A stretch of 64,000 nucleotides of DNA. It comes from an uncultured Dehalococcoidia bacterium. Lineage in GTDB: Bacteria > Chloroflexota > Dehalococcoidia > Lucifugimonadales > UBA1123. The notes beneath the pieces are model-generated. The model did no database searches, had not been told where the DNA came from, and saw only the letters and a list, made by a program, of their open reading frames with translations. The stretch is taken from positions 186,001-250,000 of the forward strand of contig CATOSI010000003.1 of the NCBI GenBank assembly GCA_951812505.1, read 5' to 3'. Shown here one piece after another: positions 8,499 to 17,842 of this stretch (position 1 is the stretch's first letter; each line of letters opens with the position of its first letter). Made by a program: the position numbers and the translations under genes.

Positions 8499-11018
8499 TT
8501 ATCGGGTGTCGATGGCCTTGGACGGAGAATCGATCAGTGTTTCGATCAACGACTCCGTCGTTAGCTGCTCCACATCTGCGGACTCGGTTCCCGATTCGCA
8601 GAATGGCAGAGGCGGATCAAGGTCTTCGAAGTCGTTGTGGCGAACGTCCTCCAGGGCTGCTGGTATGCATCCGGTCAGATCGTTGCCGCTGACGAGCAGT
8701 GTACTCAGCTCAGTAAGGCCGCCCAGTTCTGCCGGAATCATTCCGGTCAACTCGTTGTCACTGACGGTCAGTGACTCCAGGTTTGTGAGACTGCCCAATT
8801 CAGCCGGAATCATTCCGGTCAGCATATTGTTTCTGATGGACAGTATCTCCAGTTTAGACAGGTTGGCCAGCTCGGACGGTATGGGACCGGTCAACTCGTT
8901 GTTCCTGAGGAAGAGACCCTCCAGGCTGGTGAGACTGCTCAACTCGGACGGTATGGATCCGGTAAGACCGTTCTCGTGGAGCAGCAGCCACTCTATACTG
9001 GCGAGATCGCCCAGTTCTGGTGGAATCTCACCGCTCAATTCGTTGTCCCCGAGGTGAAGTACTTCCAGGTGTTCGAGATCACCCAGTTCTGGTGGAATCT
9101 CACCGCTCAATTCGTTGCTTCGCAAGTACATCCGCTCAAGAAGCTCCAGATCGCCCAGTTCTGGTGGAATCTCACCGCTCAGTTCGTTGTCCTGGAGATA
9201 TAGAATCTCCAATTGTTCGAGATTGCCCAATTCAGGCGGAATGGGGCCGCTTAGACTGTTATCGAAGAGCATTAGCAACTGCAATTCATCGAGGTTGCCC
9301 AGTTCGGGAGGTATGGGGCCGGTCAGATTGTTTCTCGCCAGCCACAGGTCTTCCAGTTCTGTGAGATTGCCCAATTCGGCGGGAATCTCGCCGGTAAAGT
9401 TGTTGTTGTCAAGGTCCAGGATTTTCAGGTTGGTCAACTCTTCCAGCCAGACCGGTATCGTGCCACTCAATTCATTCGAGAAGATCCAAAGCCTTTCCAG
9501 ATTGGTCAGGTTAGCAAGTTCTCTCGGTATCTCTCCACTCAAATCGGTCCCATACAGGCGCAACGCTCTCAAGTTAGCCAGGCTGCCCAGTTCGGCGGGA
9601 ATCCGGCCGCTCAGAGGGTTGTAACGAAGGTTCAGACTCGTCAGGCTGGATAGATTGCCCAATTCGGCGGGCAGCATCCCGTTCAAATTGTTGTCGCCCA
9701 ATCCCAACTCTGTTACCCGACCCGTAATGTCGGTGGTTATGCCGTACCATTCGGAAAGCGGCTCATCACTCAACCAGTTATCGCTTTTCTCCCAGTTCTG
9801 GCCGTCCGTGGCATTGTACAGCGCGACCAGCGCGGCCTTATCCGCCCCCGGCCCTTCGACCGCGACCCTATATACGACCTCTTCTCTGGTCTCGTCCGTA
9901 TTCACCGTGATAAAGCTGTCAATGAACAGGTTGACCAGCAGGCCGCTCAACGTGTCAGACAGGTAGCCATTTTCGTGTGCGTCACTGAGAATCGCGACCA
10001 GCAGGCCGAACGGGTTTTCCGCTATCACTTCGTCCACGTTGATAGGCTCGGGCGTAGGTGAGGGCGTCGGGATGCTTGTGGCGGTTGCCGTGGCAGTGGG
10101 GGTGGCCGTTGGCGGGGAGACCTCGCCAGTGAAGTATCCAGACGCGAATATGTACCCGTCGTGCCGAACCGCCCATACCCTTATCCTGGTGAAGCCCGCT
10201 TCCGTGCCTCTGGGGAACGCCATCTGGAACCAGTAGCCGTCCTCTGTCGCGTCCAGAAGCGCCTGTCCGACATCGAACCCTTCCGGATCGGTCAGGTCTG
10301 TGACATTCGCGCCCAACAGGTTTGGAGACAGCCCGTGAGCCAGCAACGTTTCATCGTCCGCGCTTGCCAGAATCAGATACCACTGATTGTCCAGGCTCTC
10401 GCGGCTGTTGTAGTGGGCGACCGTCGCGTCCAGACCGTCGCTGTCGTACAGGTCTATCGCCTTTTGCACGTAGCCCTGGGTGTACGCCGCGGGTTCGCCG
10501 GGGACGGGATAGTAGCCCGACGCGAATACGTATCCGTCGTGCCGCTTGGCGTAGGCCACCTTCGGAACCTCGATACGAGTCACCGGATGGGGCCACAGGT
10601 ACTCTATCCGGCGACCTTCCTCCGTTGCCTTGGCGATATCCTTGCCCAGCTCATATCCGGTCGAATCAACCACTTCCTTGATGTCCGTGCCGATGAGGCG
10701 GGGGAACACAGGATGGACGACGTATATGTCGTTCTCGTCTATAGCGAACAGATACCACTCGCCCTCGAAACTAGTTTCGCTGTTGTAGTAGGTTCTCATC
10801 GCCTCCAGACCACGCTGGTCGTAAAGGTCTATCGCGCGGTCCACGTAGTCCACCGTGTAGTCCCACCAGTCCGTATATGTGGGGGTGGAAGTTGACGTGC
10901 CGGACTGCTCATTCGGACTCGCAAGTACAGATCTATTATCTGTACCCACCGTCGCTATAAAGCCAACGAGCAGCAAAATGAAAGCAGTCGCCAACAGAAA
11001 ACACTTCTTTAACGTCAT
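8499..11018 (-). CDS. Exported Cache-domain protein with plant-type leucine-rich repeats
   Basis: 839 residues. An N-terminal hydrophobic segment (about 8-24) indicates export or anchoring. Two similar sensor segments follow (about 48-172 and 180-300). Each carries a helix of the AIDLYDQRGLEAM kind, then strands with EWYLFAIDEND or QWYLILASADD and RHDGYVFASGYY, typical of Cache-type extracytoplasmic sensors. A Thr/Pro linker (about 303-328) leads to a short helical domain. The rest is 15 consecutive 24-residue LRRs of the type LxxLxLxxNxLSGxIPxELGNLxx, capped by a Cys-containing end. No kinase, methyl-accepting or anchoring domain is seen at the C-terminus. It probably binds small ligands or surfaces outside the cell. 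The combination is unusual. Confidence 0.8.
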   Translation of the reverse strand: MTLKKCFLLATAFILLLVGFIATVGTDNRSVLASPNEQSGTSTSTPTYTDWWDYTVDYVDRAIDLYDQRGLEAMRTYYNSETSFEGEWYLFAIDENDIYVVHPVFPRLIGTDIKEVVDSTGYELGKDIAKATEEGRRIEYLWPHPVTRIEVPKVAYAKRHDGYVFASGYYPVPGEPAAYTQGYVQKAIDLYDSDGLDATVAHYNSRESLDNQWYLILASADDETLLAHGLSPNLLGANVTDLTDPEGFDVGQALLDATEDGYWFQMAFPRGTEAGFTRIRVWAVRHDGYIFASGYFTGEVSPPTATPTATATATSIPTPSPTPEPINVDEVIAENPFGLLVAILSDAHENGYLSDTLSGLLVNLFIDSFITVNTDETREEVVYRVAVEGPGADKAALVALYNATDGQNWEKSDNWLSDEPLSEWYGITTDITGRVTELGLGDNNLNGMLPAELGNLSSLTSLNLRYNPLSGRIPAELGSLANLRALRLYGTDLSGEIPRELANLTNLERLWIFSNELSGTIPVWLEELTNLKILDLDNNNFTGEIPAELGNLTELEDLWLARNNLTGPIPPELGNLDELQLLMLFDNSLSGPIPPELGNLEQLEILYLQDNELSGEIPPELGDLELLERMYLRSNELSGEIPPELGDLEHLEVLHLGDNELSGEIPPELGDLASIEWLLLHENGLTGSIPSELSSLTSLEGLFLRNNELTGPIPSELANLSKLEILSIRNNMLTGMIPAELGSLTNLESLTVSDNELTGMIPAELGGLTELSTLLVSGNDLTGCIPAALEDVRHNDFEDLDPPLPFCESGTESADVEQLTTESLIETLIDSPSKAIDTR

Positions 11019-11208
11019 AGAACATCCTCCATTGTGGGGAATCAGGCGTTACCGAACCAGTTAATTTCTGAGGGAATAGCATACCAGAGCGCGGCGGCTG
11101 CCTCAAAGCCACGCAGCGCGAGAACATCTTCCATTTGCTCATACCCTTAGTCCATTTTCATGTTGTGGTATTCTGTTACCCACGCACACAGGTTCCGGAG
11201 TAAGTTTA

Positions 11209-12432
11209 TTGACACAGTACGCGCTGTCCGACGTCAGGATTCTAGACTTCACGCAATACATCGCAGGCCCGTACTGCGCCAAACTGCTGGCGGACTACGG
11301 CGCCGAGGTAGTCAAGGTCGAACGACCGGGAACGGGAGACGCCGCACGCCGCATCGGACCTTTTCCGAAGGACACTCCACACCCCGAAAAGAGCGGTACG
11401 TTTCTTCACCTCAACACCAATAAGCGTTCGATCACTCTGGACCTGAAGACGGAGGAAGGACGACAGGTTGCGCTCGATCTCGCCGTCCGCGCCGACGCGG
11501 TGGTGGAGAGTTTTCGACCCGGCACCATGGAGAACTTCGGGCTCGACTACGAGACCCTCTCAAATGTAAACCCCTCGCTGGTGATGACCTCGATTTCCAA
11601 CTTCGGACAGACGGGCCCATACCGGGATTGGCGTGGCTCCGAGATCATCTTCTATGGCATGGGCGGCGAACTGTACTCCACCGGCATAGCCGAGAAGGAA
11701 CCGCTGAAACTGGGTGGGACGGTCGGTCTCTACCAGGCGGGAACGATTGCTGCGTACGCCACTCTTGGCGCCATATTCGCCGCCAGGGACAATGAGAAGG
11801 GCCAGCACGTTGATATATCCATCATGGAGACGCAGGCAGGTTCGATAGACCGGCGTATGAGTATGCTGCTGGCATACCAGTACAACGGCGAGATAACAGA
11901 GCGCACGCCGCTGGGAGCAGCCTCCGGGTCGGGGGGCTATCCGGCGGGCGTGTATCCCTGCGCGGACGGCTTCTTCCAGTTTACCGGCGGCGGCAACTAC
12001 TTCCCCCGCGTTCTGGATATGCTCGGCCACCCCGAGGAGATTTCGGGTGAGGAGTGGCTCACGCCTGAGGCCCAGGCAGACGAGGATATGCAGGGACTGT
12101 TTGAGGTGGTGTTCTACCCCTGGCTCATGGAACGAAATAAAGCTGATATCTGGGAGCAGGCGCAGAAATCGAGAGTTCTCAGCGGACCGCTTAACACGAT
12201 GGAAGACCTTCACGCCGATCAAATCTTCCATAAGAGAGGCGCTTTTGCCGAGGTCGAACACCCGGAAGCCGGATCGCTCAGATACCCCGGCAGACCGTTC
12301 ATCATGGGCGCGACGCCCTGGTCGGTCAGGCGACCCGCGCCGCTGCTTGGCCAGCACACCGACGAGATACTGACTGAACTGGGCCGAACCGAGTCCGAAA
12401 TAGCCTCATTTAGAGATGGAGGCGCGAAATGA
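11209..12432 (+). CDS. Class III CoA-transferase (CaiB/BaiF family)
   Basis: 407 residues. The family transfers CoA between carboxylic acids through an enzyme-bound anhydride on an aspartate. The N-terminal ILDFTQYIAGPYCAKLLADY block, the GAEVVKVE strand and the expected nucleophile D202 in VDISIMET are present. The start is TTG at 11209 with GGAG about 8 nt upstream. Its stop overlaps the next gene by ATGA, so the two transferases are coupled and may act as a heteromeric pair or on successive acids. Substrates unknown. Confidence 0.88.
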   Translation: MTQYALSDVRILDFTQYIAGPYCAKLLADYGAEVVKVERPGTGDAARRIGPFPKDTPHPEKSGTFLHLNTNKRSITLDLKTEEGRQVALDLAVRADAVVESFRPGTMENFGLDYETLSNVNPSLVMTSISNFGQTGPYRDWRGSEIIFYGMGGELYSTGIAEKEPLKLGGTVGLYQAGTIAAYATLGAIFAARDNEKGQHVDISIMETQAGSIDRRMSMLLAYQYNGEITERTPLGAASGSGGYPAGVYPCADGFFQFTGGGNYFPRVLDMLGHPEEISGEEWLTPEAQADEDMQGLFEVVFYPWLMERNKADIWEQAQKSRVLSGPLNTMEDLHADQIFHKRGAFAEVEHPEAGSLRYPGRPFIMGATPWSVRRPAPLLGQHTDEILTELGRTESEIASFRDGGAK

Positions 12433-13730
12433 ATCAACGCTTGCCGCTGGAGGGAGTCCGCGTACTGGACATGACGGTCGTGTGGGCCGGACCGTATTGC
12501 ACGACGCTGCTCGCCGACCTGGGCGCCGAGGTCATTCGCGTCGAATCCATTCAGATATTCGGGCCGCCGACTCGCGGCTCTTCGGCGCGTCCGCCGGAGT
12601 TCGTAATCAAGAACCTGCCTCCGTTCATAGGCGGTATGCCCAACCGGGAGGGCGGCAAAAGGCCCTGGAATCGCTATCCGCTCTTCAACGCCCACGCCCG
12701 CAATAAGCTCAGCATGACGGTTGACCTTCTCAGGCCGGAGGGCAAGGAGATATTCAACCGCCTCGTAGCCATCAGCGACGTACTGGTGGAAAATAACCCC
12801 ACCGAGACGATGCAGAAGCTGGGCATTTCCTACGACGAACTCAAGGAGATAAACCCCGGCTTCATCATGCTGCGAATGCCCGCATACGGCAACACCGGGC
12901 CATACCAGAACCACCGCTCGCTGGGCATCCATATCGAGGGGGTAATCGGACACAGTCTGCTCAGGGGCTATACTGATCTCGACCCTTCCGCCAACACGCA
13001 GGTCTATATGGCGGACGCCGCCGCCGGAGCAGGAGGAGCGTTTGCGGTCGCTTGCGCTCTCAACCATCGCCGCCGCACCGGAGAGGGCCAGCTTGTGGAG
13101 CTTTCACAGGCCGAGAATGCAGTCCCGTACCTCGGCCAGGCTTTCATGGACTACTCGATGAACGGCCGCAGCCAGGCGACTCTGGGCAACAGGCATCCCA
13201 GCGCCCTCCAGGGTGTCTATCCATGCAAGGGCGACGACCGCTGGATAGCCATTACCATCTTCGACGACAGAGACTGGGAGCTGTTCTGCGAAGCGATTGG
13301 CAGCCCCGACTGGACGCGAGAGCCGCAGTTCGCCACGCACGAGTCCAGGCGAGAGAATCACGACGCGCTCGACCAAAATATCTCGGAGTGTACGCGCGGC
13401 CTCGACCATCGGGAAGCCATGTCCCTGCTCCAGTCCTACGGAGTCGCCGCGGGCGCGGTCTTGGACCAGAGAGACGCGGCTGAAGACCCGCACCTGCAGG
13501 CAAGGATCATGTTCGAGGAGGCGTTCCAGTCCGACGTCGGAACTCATATGTATCCGCGCGCGCCCTTCAAGATGTCCGAGAGCGACGTGCGAATCCGCCG
13601 AGGTCCCGTCTCCCTGGGTCAGGACAACGAGTACGTTTACAAGACTCTGCTCAAGCTGTCCGACGCCGAATACGACGAACTGGTTGAAGCCGGCCACATC
13701 GGCGATGAGTACGCGGCGCACGTGGGTTAG
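12429..13730 (+). CDS. Class III CoA-transferase, second copy
   Basis: 433 residues, homologous to the preceding gene and overlapping it by 4 bases. The N-terminal VLDMTVVWAGPYCTTLLADL block and the GAEVIRVES strand are clear, and an insertion of about 35 residues follows near 45-80. At the position aligned with the catalytic aspartate it has E224 (QLVELSQAEN). Glutamate is seen in several subfamilies of this family, so activity is not excluded. Probably acts with its neighbour in the activation of an organic acid, followed by cleavage by the aldolase encoded convergently downstream. Confidence 0.86.
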   Translation: MNQRLPLEGVRVLDMTVVWAGPYCTTLLADLGAEVIRVESIQIFGPPTRGSSARPPEFVIKNLPPFIGGMPNREGGKRPWNRYPLFNAHARNKLSMTVDLLRPEGKEIFNRLVAISDVLVENNPTETMQKLGISYDELKEINPGFIMLRMPAYGNTGPYQNHRSLGIHIEGVIGHSLLRGYTDLDPSANTQVYMADAAAGAGGAFAVACALNHRRRTGEGQLVELSQAENAVPYLGQAFMDYSMNGRSQATLGNRHPSALQGVYPCKGDDRWIAITIFDDRDWELFCEAIGSPDWTREPQFATHESRRENHDALDQNISECTRGLDHREAMSLLQSYGVAAGAVLDQRDAAEDPHLQARIMFEEAFQSDVGTHMYPRAPFKMSESDVRIRRGPVSLGQDNEYVYKTLLKLSDAEYDELVEAGHIGDEYAAHVG

Positions 13731-13812
13731 GTGTTGAGGACTTGCCGGGTGGCATCAGCCTGCGTGGAATGCGAGTCGCACACTCAACGCAGGACTGAGA
13801 TTCCGCGTCTGG

Positions 13813-14703
13813 TTAAACAGGCATCGTGCGTCCGCTGTGGGCGCGGCCTGCCTTGGCCGTGGCTTCGCCCAGTGGTCCGCCTGAGGATACGACTCTGACG
13901 CCTTCGTCAATCTTCGCGCCGATGGTGTCCGGCGTCGCGCCTTCCAGGAAGGCGATCCCGGCGTTATTGCACGCCTTGCGGACCCGCTCCCTGGCTTCCC
14001 AGAGTTCATCCGGCCAGGGTTCGCCCGGAGCGTTCTTGTAGCCCATGGACATGCTCATGTCGCCCGGTCCCCACTCGGCAAAGGCGATGCCCGGTACCTG
14101 TGTCGTTACTTCGACGTTGAGCAGCGCGCGTGTATTCTCGATCTTCAGGCCCAGCATGAGTTCGCCGTCCGGGTTCAGCGGCCACGGGTCGGCCTTGTCC
14201 AGGTACTCATCTATGGATACCCCCCAGATCGGGGCCGCGGAAGCCTGGCCCGCCGAACCACGCCTGCCTACGTCCACTCCCTTGCCCACCCCGATGGTCT
14301 GGAACGGGTAGCGGCAGGACTCCACGAACGCCTTTACCGCGTCCGGCGTCTCCGCGTGGCACATCAGGATGCCATGTACGCCGCGCGCGAGTATCTGCCT
14401 GAACTGCCATGCGTTCGCGCGGACTATGTCGCCGCTCGCGCCGTCCACGGGGACTTCCACCACGACAGCGGGCGTGCGGTGACCGCTGTTGGTCGGTCCG
14501 CCTGCCACAAGACCCTCCATGAACTGTTGGAGGCCCGGCATATCGAAAGAGCCGTGTTCCATGCCGACGTTGATATAGTCGGCGTAGGTGGAGACCATCT
14601 CCTTACCGCCCTCGTAGCTCAGATTGGCTCCCGTGTGCCCGCCAGTGTAGTAGATCGGCTGATCCTGTTCCAGAAGCTCGATAGCTCTATTGATTCGACT
14701 CAT
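13813..14703 (-). CDS. HpcH/HpaI-type aldolase
   Basis: 296 residues of the phosphoenolpyruvate/pyruvate TIM-barrel superfamily, which makes or breaks carbon-carbon bonds of oxo-acids with a divalent metal. Family marks are NVGMEHGSFD near the N-terminus, ILARGVHGILMCHAETPDAV, the metal-ligand region LGLKIENTRALLN (Glu about 187) and FAEWGPGDMSMSMG. It is longer at both ends than classical HpaI. It lies on the opposite strand to, and converges on, the CoA-transferase pair with an 82-base gap. Confidence 0.82.
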   Translation of the reverse strand: MSRINRAIELLEQDQPIYYTGGHTGANLSYEGGKEMVSTYADYINVGMEHGSFDMPGLQQFMEGLVAGGPTNSGHRTPAVVVEVPVDGASGDIVRANAWQFRQILARGVHGILMCHAETPDAVKAFVESCRYPFQTIGVGKGVDVGRRGSAGQASAAPIWGVSIDEYLDKADPWPLNPDGELMLGLKIENTRALLNVEVTTQVPGIAFAEWGPGDMSMSMGYKNAPGEPWPDELWEARERVRKACNNAGIAFLEGATPDTIGAKIDEGVRVVSSGGPLGEATAKAGRAHSGRTMPV

Positions 14704-14777
14704 TGTTCACCTCTTTGGTTTGATTTTCGGGGGAAGTCTATCACGGCAGTCGGAAGATTGGGAATTCGTACAGGGCT

Positions 14778-14807
14778 TTGAATCGGGACTACTCTGTACT
14801 GTACTAT
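14778..14807 (+). promoter_or_regulatory. Candidate promoter of prfA
   Basis: TTGAAT at 14778-14783 and TACTAT at 14802-14807 are separated by 18 bases and lie about 25 bases before the prfA ATG. The match is moderate and was found by eye. Confidence 0.35.
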
Positions 14808-14832
14808 TTCAGAATATGGAGACAGTGTAATC

Positions 14833-15903
14833 ATGCTAGAGCGAATGAGAGCAGTCGAAGATCGGTCCGAAGAGTTGGACCGCTTGATGGCCGACCCGGA
14901 GATCGCGGTGGACTACAGCCGCATACAGGAACTTGCCAAGGAACAGGCGCAGCTCCGGGATGTCGTGGAACTGTCACGTGAACTCCGCGCAATCGGGTCC
15001 GAGGCGAACGATCTCGTGATGATGCTTAGGGAGGAGTCCGATCCCGAGTTGACAGAAATGGCGCGAGAGGAACTCTCCGAACTCGAGACGCGCAGGGAGA
15101 CGACCGAACAGGCTCTGAAACTCGCGCTTGTGCCGAAGGACCCGAACGATGACAAGAACGTGATCGTGGAGATACGCGCCGGCACGGGAGGGGATGAGGC
15201 GGGTCTGTTCGCCGCCGACCTGTACAGAATGTACAGCAGGTACGCGCAGCGCAGGAACTGGAATACCGAAGTGATTGACCTGAACGAGACCGGAATCGGT
15301 TCCGTTAAAGAGATTGTCTTCGAGGTCAAGGGCAGGGGAGCCTACTCGCGTCTGAAGCACGAGAGCGGGGTTCACAGGGTCCAGCGCGTTCCGGTCACCG
15401 AGTCGAGTGGCCGCATTCACACGTCGGCTGCGACTGTCGCGGTGCTCCCGGAGGCGGAAGAGGTTGACGTCGAGGTCAGCAATGAAGACCTTCAGATAGA
15501 CGTCTTCCACGCATCGGGACACGGCGGCCAGAACGTCCAGAAGGTGGCGACCGCGATCCGAATCACCCACAAGCCGACAGGCATAGTGGCGATATGCCAG
15601 GACGAGCGCAGCCAGCTCAAGAATAAGGAGAAGGCTATGTCCGTCCTGCGCTCGCGGATTCTGGCCCAGGAGATGGAGCGACAGCAGAGAGAACGCTCCG
15701 ATGCCCGAAGGTCCCAGGTCGGCAGCGGGGATAGGTCCGAGCGTGTCCGAACGTACAATTTCCCCCAGAGCAGGATTACCGACCACAGAATCGGACTGAC
15801 CGTACACAGCCTCGCCCAGTCGCTCGACGGCGACATAGACAATATAATCGAGGCGCTCCTGGAAGAGGAACAGACCCAGAAGCTCGCCAACGTACAGGCA
15901 TAG
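14833..15903 (+). CDS. prfA: Peptide chain release factor 1
   Basis: 356 residues, the normal length. It hydrolyses peptidyl-tRNA at UAA and UAG. The tripeptide determinant PVT lies at 187-189 and the catalytic GGQ at 231-233 in GHGGQNVQK. It does not read UGA, which matters here because two genes of this window appear to use UGA for selenocysteine. prmC, which methylates the GGQ glutamine, follows 25 bases downstream, the usual pairing. Confidence 0.97.
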   Translation: MLERMRAVEDRSEELDRLMADPEIAVDYSRIQELAKEQAQLRDVVELSRELRAIGSEANDLVMMLREESDPELTEMAREELSELETRRETTEQALKLALVPKDPNDDKNVIVEIRAGTGGDEAGLFAADLYRMYSRYAQRRNWNTEVIDLNETGIGSVKEIVFEVKGRGAYSRLKHESGVHRVQRVPVTESSGRIHTSAATVAVLPEAEEVDVEVSNEDLQIDVFHASGHGGQNVQKVATAIRITHKPTGIVAICQDERSQLKNKEKAMSVLRSRILAQEMERQQRERSDARRSQVGSGDRSERVRTYNFPQSRITDHRIGLTVHSLAQSLDGDIDNIIEALLEEEQTQKLANVQA

Positions 15904-15928
15904 TCGGCGTACGCCCGTTTTTCTTTCG

Positions 15929-16819
15929 ATGCGCGCGAGCCGTTCAGAGCGCCCACACACCTTGCGCCACAGTCTGGATCGTACAAGAACCGCTCTGCGC
16001 GATCATGGCATATCCGAGTGGCAGATCGAAGCCGATGTCCTTCTCAGTCACGTCATCGGGGTTTCCAGGGCGAACTTCATTTCCCTCGTGTACGGCGCAG
16101 AAGATAGCCTTACTCGTCCACAGGCGACCAGGCTGAAGGGTTATCTCGACAGAAGGCTCTCTGGTGAGCCTCTGGCCTACATCGTCGGTCGGCGCGAGTT
16201 CTACGGCCTCGACCTCGAGGTGAACGAGAGTGTCCTGATACCCCGCCAGGAGACCGAACTCCTTGTCGAAGTGGCGCTGGAGTATATTGCAGCCAGGGTT
16301 AGGAGGCTCGACCGGCCCACGGTCGTGGATGTCGGAACCGGCTCAGGCGCGGTTGCCTTGGCGCTGGCGGCACACACGCAGAACGCCAGGATAGTAGGAG
16401 TTGACATAAGCCGGAACGCGCTGGACGTTGCGGTGAGAAATCGTGATCGGCTGTCCGCAGAGGGCGTAGAATTCGCCCAGTGTGACATGCTGGACGCGAT
16501 AGCCGGGCCCGTTGACGTCATCGTGTCCAACCCGCCTTACATACCCACTGGGACGCTTGCCTCGCTAGCTATGGAAGTGCGCCGCGAGCCGGTCGTCGCC
16601 CTGGACGGCGGAAATGACGGACTAGACCACTTCCGACGTCTGGCGATCCAAGCGGAAGAGACACTCGCTCCGGGAGGGGTAATGGCAGTAGAGCTGATGC
16701 CAGACCAGATGAACGACGCCATGTCCATAGTGCGCCGGCATATGTGTAATGTGGAGGCCGTGAGTACCCGGCTAGACCTAATGGGAAACATGCGTGCACT
16801 CCTCGTCAAGATGCCCTGA
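15929..16819 (+). CDS. prmC: Release factor glutamine N5-methyltransferase
   Basis: 296 residues. Methylates the Gln of the GGQ motif in release factors with S-adenosylmethionine. The SAM loop VVDVGTGSGAVALALA lies near 132-147 and the substrate-binding NPPY at 201-204, after the N-terminal helical domain with RREFYGLDL. It forms a two-gene unit with prfA. No clear ribosome-binding site precedes the chosen ATG, so the start could be slightly different. Confidence 0.95.
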   Translation: MRASRSERPHTLRHSLDRTRTALRDHGISEWQIEADVLLSHVIGVSRANFISLVYGAEDSLTRPQATRLKGYLDRRLSGEPLAYIVGRREFYGLDLEVNESVLIPRQETELLVEVALEYIAARVRRLDRPTVVDVGTGSGAVALALAAHTQNARIVGVDISRNALDVAVRNRDRLSAEGVEFAQCDMLDAIAGPVDVIVSNPPYIPTGTLASLAMEVRREPVVALDGGNDGLDHFRRLAIQAEETLAPGGVMAVELMPDQMNDAMSIVRRHMCNVEAVSTRLDLMGNMRALLVKMP

Positions 16820-16969
16820 ACGACTGGCTGGAAAAGCGCAGGGAGAAAGCCCGCGCCGAGAGCCAGGCGACAGAGCGCACCGCGTGGCAGGCGTGGTACA
16901 GGCGATGAAGACGCCCATGCCCGAAACGAGCCGTTCGACGAACCGCCGCTCGGCTCGGACGATGACTAA
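16819..16969 (+). pseudogene. Frameshifted remnant of a small charged protein
   Basis: From the prmC stop onward one frame reads DWLEKRREKARAESQATERT and then AWQAWYRR before a TGA at 16906. A plus-one shift at 16904 continues as DEDAHARNEPFDEPPLGSDD to a TAA at 16969. The two parts read as one low-complexity, charged tail ending in an FDEPP motif. I do not recognise the family and see no start codon, so this is probably a decayed 3' end. Confidence 0.25.
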
Positions 16970-16990
16970 TAACTGGCTACCGGAAAATAG

Positions 16991-17395
16991 CTAGCGCTTT
17001 GTCCACTGCTTGGCCTTGCGGGCCCGGGCGAGACCGTACTTCTTGCGCTCCTTCTCGCGAGCGTCGCGGGTAAGCAACCCTGCCCTCTTCAGCGGGGTCC
17101 TCAGAGACGGGTCCGCGATCTGCAGCGCCCTGGCGATACCGTGTCGCAGCGCCCCCGCCTGGCTCACGACACCACCTCCGCGTATCTTCGCGACGATGCG
17201 GAACTGCCCGTGCGAGCCTGTGACGTCCATGGGCTGGTTGATGAGTTGCTGCCACGAGTCCCACGGGAAGAACTCTTCCAACGGTTTGCCGTTGACCTGG
17301 TTCGCGCCCGAGTCTGTGTAGAGTCTGACCTGGGCGACGGAAGTCTTGCGCTTTCCAATCGCGTAATAGTAGTGTTGCTGGCTCTGCTGAACCAT
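16991..17395 (-). CDS. rpsI: Ribosomal protein S9
   Basis: 134 residues of the small-subunit head. It contains YYYAIGKRKTSVAQVRLY at the N-terminus and ends in the basic KKYGLARARKAKQWTKR tail that reaches the P-site tRNA. It is the last gene of the long minus-strand translation cluster and abuts rplM without a gap. Confidence 0.97.
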   Translation of the reverse strand: MVQQSQQHYYYAIGKRKTSVAQVRLYTDSGANQVNGKPLEEFFPWDSWQQLINQPMDVTGSHGQFRIVAKIRGGGVVSQAGALRHGIARALQIADPSLRTPLKRAGLLTRDAREKERKKYGLARARKAKQWTKR

Positions 17396-17836
17396 TTAAG
17401 CCCCCTTCTGAGCCGATACCTGAGCCTCGTGCGGATGGCTCGCGCCGGTGTATATCTTAAGTCGCTTCAACATCTTCCTGCCCAGTGAGTTCTTGGGCAG
17501 CATACCCTTCACCGCCTGTCGAATAACGCGATCAGGGTGCCGGTCCATCATCTGCTCCAGGGTGCGTTCGGTAAGTCCGCCATGGTAGCCGCTGTGCCGG
17601 TAGTACATCTTCTGGCTCATCTTGTTCCCGGTGACTCGTATCTTGTCGGCATTGAGCACGATGACGTAGTCGCCGGTGAGCAGATGCGGCACGTACAGTG
17701 GGTTGGTCTTGCCGTTCAGAATCATGGCTATTTGCGACGCAAGTCTCCCGAGCGTCTGCCCCTCGGCGTCAACGACATGCCATTTCGGGTCCAGATCGGC
17801 CGACTTGGTCTCATATGGCTTTGAACTTGTAACCAT
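17396..17836 (-). CDS. rplM: Ribosomal protein L13
   Basis: 146 residues, normal length. It has WHVVDAEGQTLGRLASQIA, the YRHSGYHGGLTERT block and MLPKNSLGRKMLKRLKIY. Early 50S assembly protein. It is paired with rpsI as in most bacteria and starts 6 bases after truA. Confidence 0.97.
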   Translation of the reverse strand: MVTSSKPYETKSADLDPKWHVVDAEGQTLGRLASQIAMILNGKTNPLYVPHLLTGDYVIVLNADKIRVTGNKMSQKMYYRHSGYHGGLTERTLEQMMDRHPDRVIRQAVKGMLPKNSLGRKMLKRLKIYTGASHPHEAQVSAQKGA

Positions 17837-17842
17837 TTTGAT

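Noticed and set aside
8976..9364. Plus-strand proteins with repeated sequence opposite the LRR gene
   Set aside because: They are antisense shadows of the regular LRR codons.
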